This document shows positions 1 to 8,000 of a stretch of DNA of 9,928 nt, piece by piece. This DNA comes from Deltaproteobacteria bacterium (lineage in GTDB: Bacteria; Bdellovibrionota; O2-12-FULL-43-9; JACQJE01), in contig JACQJE010000036.1 of the NCBI GenBank assembly GCA_016205125.1, positions 1-9,928 of the forward strand, written 5' to 3'. The position numbers and the translations under genes were made by a program. The first letter of the stretch is position 1. Each line of letters begins with the position of its first letter. The notes below the pieces were generated by a model, which worked only from the letters and a program-made list of their open reading frames with translations, made no database searches and was not told the origin of the DNA.

Positions 1-31
1 CACCGTCGCATATGTTGAAAAAGTGAGATAG

Positions 32-52
32 CACTCTACCTCTGATAGAGTG
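32..52. repeat. Short perfect hairpin
   Basis: CACTCTA (32-38) pairs perfectly with TAGAGTG (46-52) around a 7-base loop. No T-run follows on either strand, so a Rho-independent terminator is not well supported. It directly adjoins the dispersed repeat copy at 53-91 and may be part of that element or the 3' structure of a gene lying before the window. Confidence 0.45.
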
Positions 53-91
53 GGCTTCTCGACTCGGCCTACGACCTCGCTCGAAGAAGAA
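53..91 (-). repeat. 39-bp dispersed repeat, copy 1
   Basis: Read on the minus strand, this segment matches positions 5147-5185 on the plus strand at 34 of 39 bases. The core is an imperfect palindrome (GGCC, 3-base loop, GGCC, with CGA and TCG outside). All five differences are transitions spaced by multiples of three. In the frame that starts at the first base of the repeat, both copies encode the same peptide, FFFERGRRPSREA. On the minus strand that frame stays open from 157 to the window edge but has no ATG. The segment lies in intergenic DNA before the TPR gene. It is probably a genome-wide repeat family, but only the copies in this window can be seen. Confidence 0.75.
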
Positions 92-119
92 CAAAGCAAT
101 CTGGCATGTTCCCTTCAGC

Positions 120-159
120 GAAAATTTGTAACTTCTCAATAAGAAGTTGCGAAATTTTC
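120..159. repeat. Long AT-rich hairpin upstream of the TPR gene
   Basis: GAAAATTT (120-127) pairs with AAATTTTC (152-159), and AACTTCT (130-136) pairs with AGAAGTT (142-148). A G-C and a G-T pair join the two stems, leaving one bulged base (151) and a 5-base loop (137-141), about 17 pairs in total. The inner stem is followed by TTTT within a few bases on both strands, so it could act as a weak bidirectional terminator. CAGCG occurs on both flanks (116-120 and 161-165), which would also fit a small inserted element with a 5-bp target duplication. The sequence does not decide between these. Confidence 0.55.
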
Positions 160-180
160 ACAGCGTTCCTTTCTGCTCTG

Positions 181-189
181 TGATAAAAT
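181..189 (+). promoter_or_regulatory. Extended -10 promoter for the TPR-tamB-Omp85 operon
   Basis: TGA followed by TAAAAT forms an extended -10 box (TGn plus five of six TATAAT matches) at 181-189. No good -35 lies at 16-18 bases, which extended -10 promoters tolerate. Transcription would start near 196-197, on or next to the ATG at 197. There is no Shine-Dalgarno sequence before that ATG, which agrees with a leaderless message. Confidence 0.4.
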
Positions 190-196
190 TCGAATC

Positions 197-1561
197 ATGG
201 ACGTGAAACTCGTGGATGAACAGCTAAAGCAGGCAGAATCACTGGAAGAATCGGGTGATCTCAAAGAAGCTCATGATTTGTATGTGGCGGCGGGGCAAAC
301 CTTGAGAGATGAAGGCGGGGAGAAGAGCGCTGCCATTGCGCTGAAGAGAGCACTGCAATGTGACCCAAAGAGTTCTGTCACGCATTTTCTTCTGGGAAAT
401 CTCCTCTGGTCCGGGGGGGATCAGTCCGCCGCGGCTCAACATTATGAAGAGGCTGCGAAATTCGCCCTTCAGGATAAAAGAGTGGAAGAGGCGAAGAAAG
501 CGCTCTTGCGACTGAAAGAACTGAGAGCGGATCATCCCGACACCTTTCTACTCCTGGCCGAAGCCGCACACCTTGAAGAGGATAACAGCGGAGCAGGGTC
601 TCACCTCATCGAAGCTCTGCAGAGATCCCTGCAGCAAGGGGAAATCAGCGACGTCCCCGGGATTCTCTATCGCCTTATCGCGGTCGGCAAAAAAGATCCT
701 GGACCTCTCCTCGATCAGGCGCGCGAATTAACGGGAGAGGAAAAGTACGCTCTAGCCCTCCAGCTTCTTTTGGAAGCCTTTCGTTTGGCACCCGATCAAA
801 AAGGGGTGACCAATCAGGTGGCAGATTTTCTAAGAATCATTCATAAACCCCATCTTGCGGAAACGATCCTCGCATGGAAAAGGGAAGAGAGTCTTGGTTC
901 AACAGAGCTCTCCCGGAGGTTACTCGATGCGGAAATTCTCATTCAGGAACAGCTCTTCCTCGATGCGCAGAAGATCTATCGGGATATTTTGAGAGAATAT
1001 CCAAATCAGCCTGAAGCAAAGGAGAAGTTTCGCCTGATTCAGGACACACTGAGGCAGGAAAAGGAGGGGCGCCCCCCAATGGTCCGCTCTGTAGAAGAGA
1101 TGATCGCCGATTTGGAACAACTGCTCGACCTGGAACCGACAGAGGAACCGCCAACAGAGAGATGCCGCCTCATCGCGGAAAATATCCTGCCCGACGACTA
1201 TGAAAGTCACTATGTTTTGGGAATCGCCTTTTTCCAGATGCGCTGTTTTGATGAAGCGGCCCGCCACATGCATTTGGCAAAGAAATCCAAAAAACATGAA
1301 ATTGACGCAATTTATCTCCTCGGCTGTTGTTATGTCGAAATGCATCAGGCAAATGCAGCCATTCCCCTGCTGGAAGAAGCTTTAAGGACCAAGATCCTCA
1401 CTGAAGAAGCTGGACTTGCAATGCGCTACACGCTGGGGCAAGCTTACGCGCTGGCAAGGGATTACCAGAAAGCAGCCTACCATTTTCGTACTGTAGAGCA
1501 GACAGATCGCCATTATCGTCGCGTTGAAGAGTATATTCGGGATCTTTCACGCCTTTCATAG
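197..1561 (+). CDS. Cytoplasmic tetratricopeptide-repeat (TPR) protein
   Basis: A 454-residue protein made almost entirely of paired helices typical of TPR repeats. Clear units lie at about residues 5-150 (starting at KQAESLEESGDLKEAHDLY, then ALKRALQCDP and the GNLL/AAQHYEEAAKFA helices) and about 334-440 (HYVLGIAFFQMRCFDEA, AIYLLGCCYVEMHQANAA, YTLGQAYALARDYQKAA). The middle, about 155-300, is more diverged but still helical, and an acidic linker lies at about 300-330. There is no signal peptide or membrane segment, so it should stay in the cytoplasm. TPR proteins are scaffolds for protein contacts; the partner cannot be read from sequence. It is the first gene of the operon: its TAG stop is 7 bases before the TamB start. 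The ATG lacks a Shine-Dalgarno and sits at the predicted transcription start. A regulatory or assembly role for the following envelope genes is inference only. Confidence 0.88.
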   Translation: MDVKLVDEQLKQAESLEESGDLKEAHDLYVAAGQTLRDEGGEKSAAIALKRALQCDPKSSVTHFLLGNLLWSGGDQSAAAQHYEEAAKFALQDKRVEEAKKALLRLKELRADHPDTFLLLAEAAHLEEDNSGAGSHLIEALQRSLQQGEISDVPGILYRLIAVGKKDPGPLLDQARELTGEEKYALALQLLLEAFRLAPDQKGVTNQVADFLRIIHKPHLAETILAWKREESLGSTELSRRLLDAEILIQEQLFLDAQKIYRDILREYPNQPEAKEKFRLIQDTLRQEKEGRPPMVRSVEEMIADLEQLLDLEPTEEPPTERCRLIAENILPDDYESHYVLGIAFFQMRCFDEAARHMHLAKKSKKHEIDAIYLLGCCYVEMHQANAAIPLLEEALRTKILTEEAGLAMRYTLGQAYALARDYQKAAYHFRTVEQTDRHYRRVEEYIRDLSRLS

Positions 1562-1568
1562 GTAAAAC

Positions 1569-4500
1569 ATGGCCTGGAAAAAAATAATCATTTCCACTGC
1601 CTGTCTGGTTCTTATCGCTGTCGGCATCAGCTGGTGGACTGCGGGAGATCGGATAAGAAATTATCTTGAGCGCCGACTTGTGCTGCAACTTCAAAAAGCA
1701 ACGGGAGGCGAGGTCAAAATAGGGGGTCTCCGCTATCGTCTCATTCCACCTCTACTCGAAGCAGGAAATCTCTCTTTTCAGGGGCGTTATCAAAATTGCG
1801 CACTCTCCATAAAAAGTGATTCGGCCAGGCTTTCTCTTCGTCTGCACAAGCTCTTTTTCGGAAAAATTGCTCTGCGCAGCCGCCTCGCGGACCACTCTCA
1901 AATCGATATCGAGTGCCAGGATCTCCCCCGGGGAATAAAAGAGAAAAGGCCTCTCTCTCTGCTCGCTCTGCTTCCCTCTCTCTCAGTGGATCTCCTCGAG
2001 GTTCGGAAAGGGAGATTCAGCGGGCGTCTCTTAAAAGAAGGGTCCGCGCTGGATGTCCCTTCTTTTGACGGAAAATTGAGCCTCTCCCGTTCAAAAATCA
2101 CACTAGAGCTTTCCTCGCCCGCGCTGAAACTCGCTCTGCCCATGTATGAAGAATTTCAGTTCAGCCAATTCGGCCTCAAAGCAAGGTATGACAGCAAGGG
2201 TCTCACTATTCAGAAAGGAGATCTCCAATGGGATGCTTCGGCCCTTTCTCTCAGAGGAAAATGGATGCTCCAGGAGACTCCCGCCCCTCTCGATTTTTTT
2301 GTCCAGATGAAGGGGGAACTAAAGCAGTTTCAGCGCTTTAGTCCACATCTCCAGTTGATCGATTTGAGAGGGGTATCGACAGCGCGGTTCTCTGTCAAAG
2401 GCCCCCTCTCCGATTTGAACATCCAGGGGGGATTCAAAAGTCTCTCCGTCACCTCAAAAGGGGGATCCTTTAGCGACGCGGACGGTCGCTTTCGCTATGA
2501 GAAGAAAAATCTTCATATCGATGCGCTGCACCTCAAAGCCGGAACAGGAGGGCTGGTGGTGCGGGCGACAATCGGACCTCCCCCCGCATTTAAGGCGGCA
2601 GGAACGGTGACGTTTGACCATTTTCCGATAGAGCAGGTCAAAGCCTTCAGCCCGCATGCTAGAGGTGAAGTCAGCGGGGGGCTCGAGTGTGAAGGGACGC
2701 TCGCTGTTCCTTTTGCGCTCAATTGTCAATCGGAGTTAAAAAGCTCAAAAATAGACATTGATTTTTGGGCGAGTCTGGCGCTCTCTGCAGCGAGTCTCAA
2801 GAGCATGTTCAAGATCGAAGCAGAGGAGCTAAGAATCTCAAGTCTGCAAATCTTTCTCGGGGAGGAAGCTCCATTTCATCTCTCCGGGACCATTCCTCTG
2901 AAAATGGATCAGGAAAATCTCTCTTTGCAATACGATCTCCCCTCTCTTCAGCTCTCCGCGCTGAGGCTTAAAGATCATCTCGTGAACGGTGCAATGAGCC
3001 TGCGCGGCACTGTCCGCTCAAAGAGAGCGGAAATCGCGCAAGAAGGGACAGTGCGAATTGAGAACCTGAAAATAGATGGAAAAGAGTGGGGAAATGTCGA
3101 AGGAAATTTTGGCGCTGAGGGGAAGAAAATTTCTCTGCGCCCTCTCAAAGTAGTCAAGCACCCTTCTGCTGAACTCTCTTTCCTCGGGTATCTGGATCTC
3201 GACCCTTCTCCTCATTTCATGAGCGGCGACTTGCAATTCTCCCATTTTCCTCTCCTGACTCTTCTCTCCCCTCTCTTTCCACGCATCGATCTATCAAAAG
3301 AGTTGAGCCTCGCAGGCTCTCTCTCTGGAAAAGGGAAAATTTCAGGACCTCTTCTCCTTGCGCAGATCAAAGGAGATTTCGCGCTCACGATTGACAACTT
3401 TGGCCTGCTCGGCGGAGAGTGCCAGCAGAGCAGATTTGCAATCCACCTCGATCCTGGATTGCGCGCGGATGTCGCCTCTTCCTGTGACATGCCGCGGAGC
3501 GAATTCTCCTTGACAGGGAGACTCTTCGAGCAGGGGTCCTCTTCCCAGCTCCTCATTTCCAATCTTTATTTCAAGTACCGGGAACTGAGCCTCCAAAACC
3601 GCGAACCGATTTCAGCTCAGTTTAGCCGGGATTCTTTTGCTCTTCAGAAAACACAATTTGTCGGGCCTGATGTCGACGCGACATTATGGCTCAAGCAAGA
3701 TTCGAATCAAAAACTGAGCGGAGAGCTGAAAGGGACTCTTTCGCTCGCCTTATTGCCGCTCACCTGGAGGGAATTTGAAAAAGGGAGCGGGCCGGCACAA
3801 CTCACATTGACAGTGGGCGGAACCTTTAAAAAACCTGAATTTTTTGGCTCTGCCCGCCTTGAGAATGGCAGTCTCAAGCTTGCATTCTTTCCTCACCCTC
3901 TCGAGCAAATTCATGCAGAGCTAAGCATCAATCAAAAACAGCTCGTGATCGAAGAGTGCCGGGGTCAGTTGGGAGGGGGGACAATCGACATTAGCGGAGA
4001 GATCTTCTGGAAAGGAAAATACCAGCTCGCTGGAGAAATCAAAAACGCGACAGTCAAATATCCGCCGTGGCTGACGAGTCAATGTTCAGGAAACCTTCTT
4101 TTCAAAGGAGAAAAAGAGCCCTATCTGCTCAGCGGCAATATCGAGGTCACTGAAACCATCTATCGGGAACCGATTCGATGGAAAACAGCCCTCCTTAAAG
4201 TGAAAAAAGAGGTGCCCAGGATAATAAGCGCGATCCCCCCTGCCGTCGCATTTGACATCCATGTCGGGGGACCCGGACGACTCCTGATTCGCAACAACTT
4301 GATCAGAGCCGATCTTAAGGGAGAAATCCAGATCATCGGAAATGACCGCTCCCCGAATATCGCGGGGACACTCGAGCTTGTCGAAGGCACATTCACTTTT
4401 CGCGAAACAGCTTTCACCCTCACTTCTGGAACAGTGCGATTCGACCACCCCGTTTCCATCACCCCTTATTTCCAAATCGGCGCTGAGGCAGCTATCAACC

Positions 4501-5075
4501 GGGCAAAGCTTCTGCCGAAAGATCTCTCCATTCTGACGCCGACATTTACCTATCAGATCTTCCTCACACTGACGGGAACACCCGATGATTACGACCTCTC
4601 CCTCAGCTCACAGCCTCCTCTTGCTGAACAGGACATTCTTGCGCTTCTCACTTATGGAATGACGCGCGCGGAAATGACTGCTGTAGAACAGCAGGCTGAA
4701 GAATTTACGGCCATTGAAATGGGTTCATTACTGCTCGGGGGAATAGAAGAACCGCTCACGGAACAGACAAGGAAGGCGCTCGGTATTTCTGTAAAAGTGG
4801 GACCGGCCTATTCATCGACACAGCAAGCCACCGTACCAAAAGTGACCATCTCCAAGGAGATCGAGGATCGTCTTTTCATGTCGTTCACATCGATCTTCGA
4901 AACAGAGTCCCTCGCGACTGAGAGAAAATTCGGACTTCAGTATCAGCTGACCGATTTCATGGCGCTCGATGCTCAATTGGATGATAAGCGTGACCTCAAA
5001 AAACCGGAGACAGAGGAAGATATCTCGTTTATCGATGCGGGCGCAGATTTGAGATTCCACTTTACGTTTAAGTGA
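1569..5075 (+). CDS. tamB: TamB-family translocation and assembly module protein
   Basis: An 1168-residue protein close to the usual TamB size (about 1,260 in E. coli). Residues about 5-24 form a single hydrophobic signal anchor, which would hold it in the inner membrane with the rest in the periplasm. From about residue 45 an AsmA-like start (TGGEVKIGGLRYRLIPP) leads into a very long run of alternating short beta strands, the pattern of the TamB beta-taco groove. The C-terminal part, about 830-1168, fits the TamB/DUF490 domain: NIAGTLELVEGTFTFRE near 929, a strand pair over TSGTVRFDHP, the helix-like QDILALLTYGM near 1021, and a final beta stretch ending in FHFTFK. TamB proteins form a groove between the two membranes that works with an Omp85 partner and is linked to lipid transport. 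That partner is encoded 4 bases downstream. Translation is probably coupled to the TPR gene, whose stop lies 7 bases upstream and supplies a weak AGG. Confidence 0.93.
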   Translation: MAWKKIIISTACLVLIAVGISWWTAGDRIRNYLERRLVLQLQKATGGEVKIGGLRYRLIPPLLEAGNLSFQGRYQNCALSIKSDSARLSLRLHKLFFGKIALRSRLADHSQIDIECQDLPRGIKEKRPLSLLALLPSLSVDLLEVRKGRFSGRLLKEGSALDVPSFDGKLSLSRSKITLELSSPALKLALPMYEEFQFSQFGLKARYDSKGLTIQKGDLQWDASALSLRGKWMLQETPAPLDFFVQMKGELKQFQRFSPHLQLIDLRGVSTARFSVKGPLSDLNIQGGFKSLSVTSKGGSFSDADGRFRYEKKNLHIDALHLKAGTGGLVVRATIGPPPAFKAAGTVTFDHFPIEQVKAFSPHARGEVSGGLECEGTLAVPFALNCQSELKSSKIDIDFWASLALSAASLKSMFKIEAEELRISSLQIFLGEEAPFHLSGTIPLKMDQENLSLQYDLPSLQLSALRLKDHLVNGAMSLRGTVRSKRAEIAQEGTVRIENLKIDGKEWGNVEGNFGAEGKKISLRPLKVVKHPSAELSFLGYLDLDPSPHFMSGDLQFSHFPLLTLLSPLFPRIDLSKELSLAGSLSGKGKISGPLLLAQIKGDFALTIDNFGLLGGECQQSRFAIHLDPGLRADVASSCDMPRSEFSLTGRLFEQGSSSQLLISNLYFKYRELSLQNREPISAQFSRDSFALQKTQFVGPDVDATLWLKQDSNQKLSGELKGTLSLALLPLTWREFEKGSGPAQLTLTVGGTFKKPEFFGSARLENGSLKLAFFPHPLEQIHAELSINQKQLVIEECRGQLGGGTIDISGEIFWKGKYQLAGEIKNATVKYPPWLTSQCSGNLLFKGEKEPYLLSGNIEVTETIYREPIRWKTALLKVKKEVPRIISAIPPAVAFDIHVGGPGRLLIRNNLIRADLKGEIQIIGNDRSPNIAGTLELVEGTFTFRETAFTLTSGTVRFDHPVSITPYFQIGAEAAINRAKLLPKDLSILTPTFTYQIFLTLTGTPDDYDLSLSSQPPLAEQDILALLTYGMTRAEMTAVEQQAEEFTAIEMGSLLLGGIEEPLTEQTRKALGISVKVGPAYSSTQQATVPKVTISKEIEDRLFMSFTSIFETESLATERKFGLQYQLTDFMALDAQLDDKRDLKKPETEEDISFIDAGADLRFHFTFK

Positions 5076-5079
5076 AAGA

Positions 5080-8000
5080 ATGAAACGACTTGGTAAAATC
5101 CCACTTGTTGAAAAAAAGTTCTCGACAAGCTCGAACAAAAAAGCATTTCTTCTTCGAGCGGGGCCGCAGGCCAAGTCGGGAAGCCTGCTGTTCCAAAATC
5201 CTCCACCTACCTTCAGTGCGATAACCGCAGATCCACCAGCGACGAGGCGTGTGGAGGCGAACACAAAGTTTAAAGTTTCACCCATGCGAGCCGGAACCGA
5301 GCGAGGACTCAGGGCACAAAGTTGGCTTTCAGCACTAAACAGCGCGTCCGAGCGGCCGAGGAGTCGGTGGATCAAGGTGTTTTTTGCCTTTCTTTTGGCT
5401 TCTCTTATGACAGTGACATTCTCTTCCGCTCGGCCCGCACAGGCAGAGTACTACATGGAAGCGCTTGTGGGAGAGAAGATCGCCCGGATTCATTTTGTAG
5501 GACCTGAAGAGATCTCACCTTCAACCTACAAATCCCTGATCACACTGAAGGAGGGTGCGCGCTTTTCCACTCGTGAACTTGATTCGGCTATCCGAGCTCT
5601 TTACAACAGCGGGAAATTTCAAAATGTCATTGTCCACACAGAAAAAGGAAAAGAGGGGATCGCGCTTATTTTCTATCTCAAGCCAAATGCCTTTGTGCGG
5701 CGTATCGACTTTGAAGGCAACCGCGTTTTTGATGATGACGAACTGGCCAGCCAGATCTCAATGCGGGAAGGGGACATTTTCAACCCACAGCTCCATTCAG
5801 CAGTTATCAGCCAGATCCAGAAATTCTACGAAGAAGAAGGATATCTCAATGTAAAGGTCTCTACGCGTTACGATGCCGTGGAAACCCTCTATCAGCAGAA
5901 CGTGACCTTCCAGATTTCAGAAGGGAGTCTTTGTCGCTTCAGTGCCATTCAGATTGAACTTCCAGAGGGGAAAGAGGAGAGGGAAGAAGAGATCAAAGAG
6001 CTCTATAATCGTCTCGATCTGGAAGCCGGGGATCGCTTTACCCAAAGAGATCTGCAGGAGAGAATCAGAGGGCTGAAGATCCATCTTGCAAGAAATCATT
6101 ATCTCACCGCGACTCTTTCATCTCCTCTTCTCTCTTTTAACGCGGATCGAAGTCGTGTCGATCTGATCCTCCCCGTCAAACCAGGCCCTCAATACCTCTT
6201 CTATTTTTCCGGAAATAAAAAGTACTCGAAGAGACAGCTCAAAGATGCCATCACAAAGCGGGCAGAAGAACTCCTGGGCGCCATGTCTGTTGATGAGGCC
6301 CTCTTCGCCATTCAGGAATATTATCTCACCCGTGGTTTCGCGAGCCTGCAGTTGTCCCATGAGATGAAGGTCAAAGATGCGATCAGAGAGATCAAAGTCT
6401 TTGTAAACGAAGGACCGCGGGCACTGATTAAAGAAATCGAAATCATCGGAAATCAGAGCCTCTCTGATGAGGAATATCGAAAGTTCTTGCGCGAACAGCC
6501 AAGTCAACTCATTGGAAGCGGCTATTTTTACCGGGCAGACTTTGAACAGGCAGTAGAACCGCTGGAGAGCTTCCTTCAAAACAGAGGCTTTCTGCGGGCA
6601 AAAGTAACCGATCTCCGCTTCATTCCGGAACGCGAGGGGAAGTTCTTTACGGTTCAAATGACGGTCGATGAAGGCGTACAAACTTTGATCGATGAAATCC
6701 AGGTTCAGGGAAACAGAGAGACCTCAACAGAAGAAATCCTTCTGCAATTTCCGATTAGAACCGGGATTCCACTCCAATTTCACGAGATTGAACTCGCCAT
6801 CGGAAAATTGCGCGACTGGTATCAGGAACAGGGCTTCTATTACGCCAGCATCCAACAGCCGACTCTGCCGCTCCGGGAAAAGAGCGGTGTCGTCCGTGTA
6901 GGCCCGGATGATACGCACGCGAGCGTTTTCCTGATGATCGATGAAGGGCCGCGGGTCACCATTGGCGACATCTATATCCGCGGAAATGAATCGACGCGGG
7001 ACATCGTGATCAGAAGAGAGCTCACCCTTCGAACGGGAGATTTTGTGAAACCATCCCAGTTGCGCCACGATGAGTCAAAACTCGCAAGGCTTGGGCTTTT
7101 TTCTCAAGTCATGATCGCCCCCCTGGAACAGGAAGTAAGAAAGGCTGTTCAACACATCGTGGTGCAGGTCAAAGAGCTCGATCACGGAGTCTTTGAATTT
7201 GGCGGGGGTTACAGCATCGACGACGGAATGCGCGGCTTTGCCGGAATAGCGCATCGAAATCTCTGGGGGATGAACCGAACGGCAAGCCTTTACGGGAAAA
7301 TGAGCAGAAGGTTCAATCGCAAGGAGGTCCCCGGGAGTAAAGAACTCTTTATCGAAGGAGCCGCGACAGCAGGATACGTGGAGCCTCACTTTTTCCAGCA
7401 AAATCTCACCTGGAGAACCAATCTTCAATATGCGAAGGAGGGGACAATCCCGTTTGATAAGGAAAGCTACACAGGTTCCACTTCTCTGGAACGCTCGATC
7501 GGCCGCATCAATCTCATCGGAAAATATCAGCTCGAGTGGCGCAGCATTTTCAGGACATTGCAAGATGAAAGACAACTTGGACAACGCCTCATCAGCGCCA
7601 TTCTCCCCACACTGCAACTCGACCATCGAGACAACACCTTTTACCCGACTCATGGCTCATTTCACTCAATCACCACTGAATATGCTTCTCCAGCACTCGG
7701 CTCAGATGCTGCAATTCATTATCTCAAGATCTTTGGCAACACGAATTGGTATTTTACATTCATCGATCCCCTCATTTTGGCATTTTCGCTTCGCGGAGGG
7801 TATGGAAAAAGCCTCCACGAGACATCCTCTATTCCTGTGGACAAGCGCTTCTATCTGGGGGGAAAAGGAACGATACGGGGCTTTAAGGAAAATTCGCTCG
7901 GCGTTGAAAGTGACTCACAAGAGGTGAGACTGACCACATTTCTCAATTACAAGACCGAATTGCGTTTTCCCATTTACGGAGATTTTACAGGCGCCCTCTT

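Noticed and set aside
12..25. TGTTGAAAAA near the window start resembling TTGTTGAAAAAAA at 5105-5117
   Set aside because: The two lie in the same direction while the 39-bp repeat copies are inverted, so this A-rich match does not fit shared element ends.
2..31. Possible last nine codons of an upstream gene (reading TVAYVEKVR, then TAG)
   Set aside because: Nine codons are too few to support a gene, and another reading of the same DNA (the minus-strand open frame) is equally possible.
1947..1990. CT-rich run within tamB
   Set aside because: Explained by frequent Leu CTC/CTT and Ser TCT codons in a beta-rich protein; no regular repeat unit or frame break.
4812..5375. 187-codon open frame on the minus strand across the tamB end and the Omp85 start
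   Set aside because: It is antisense to the well-supported tamB 3' end and has no ribosome binding site. Its first 90 or so codons come from the inserted repeat segment. I treat it as a by-product of that segment being open in several frames.
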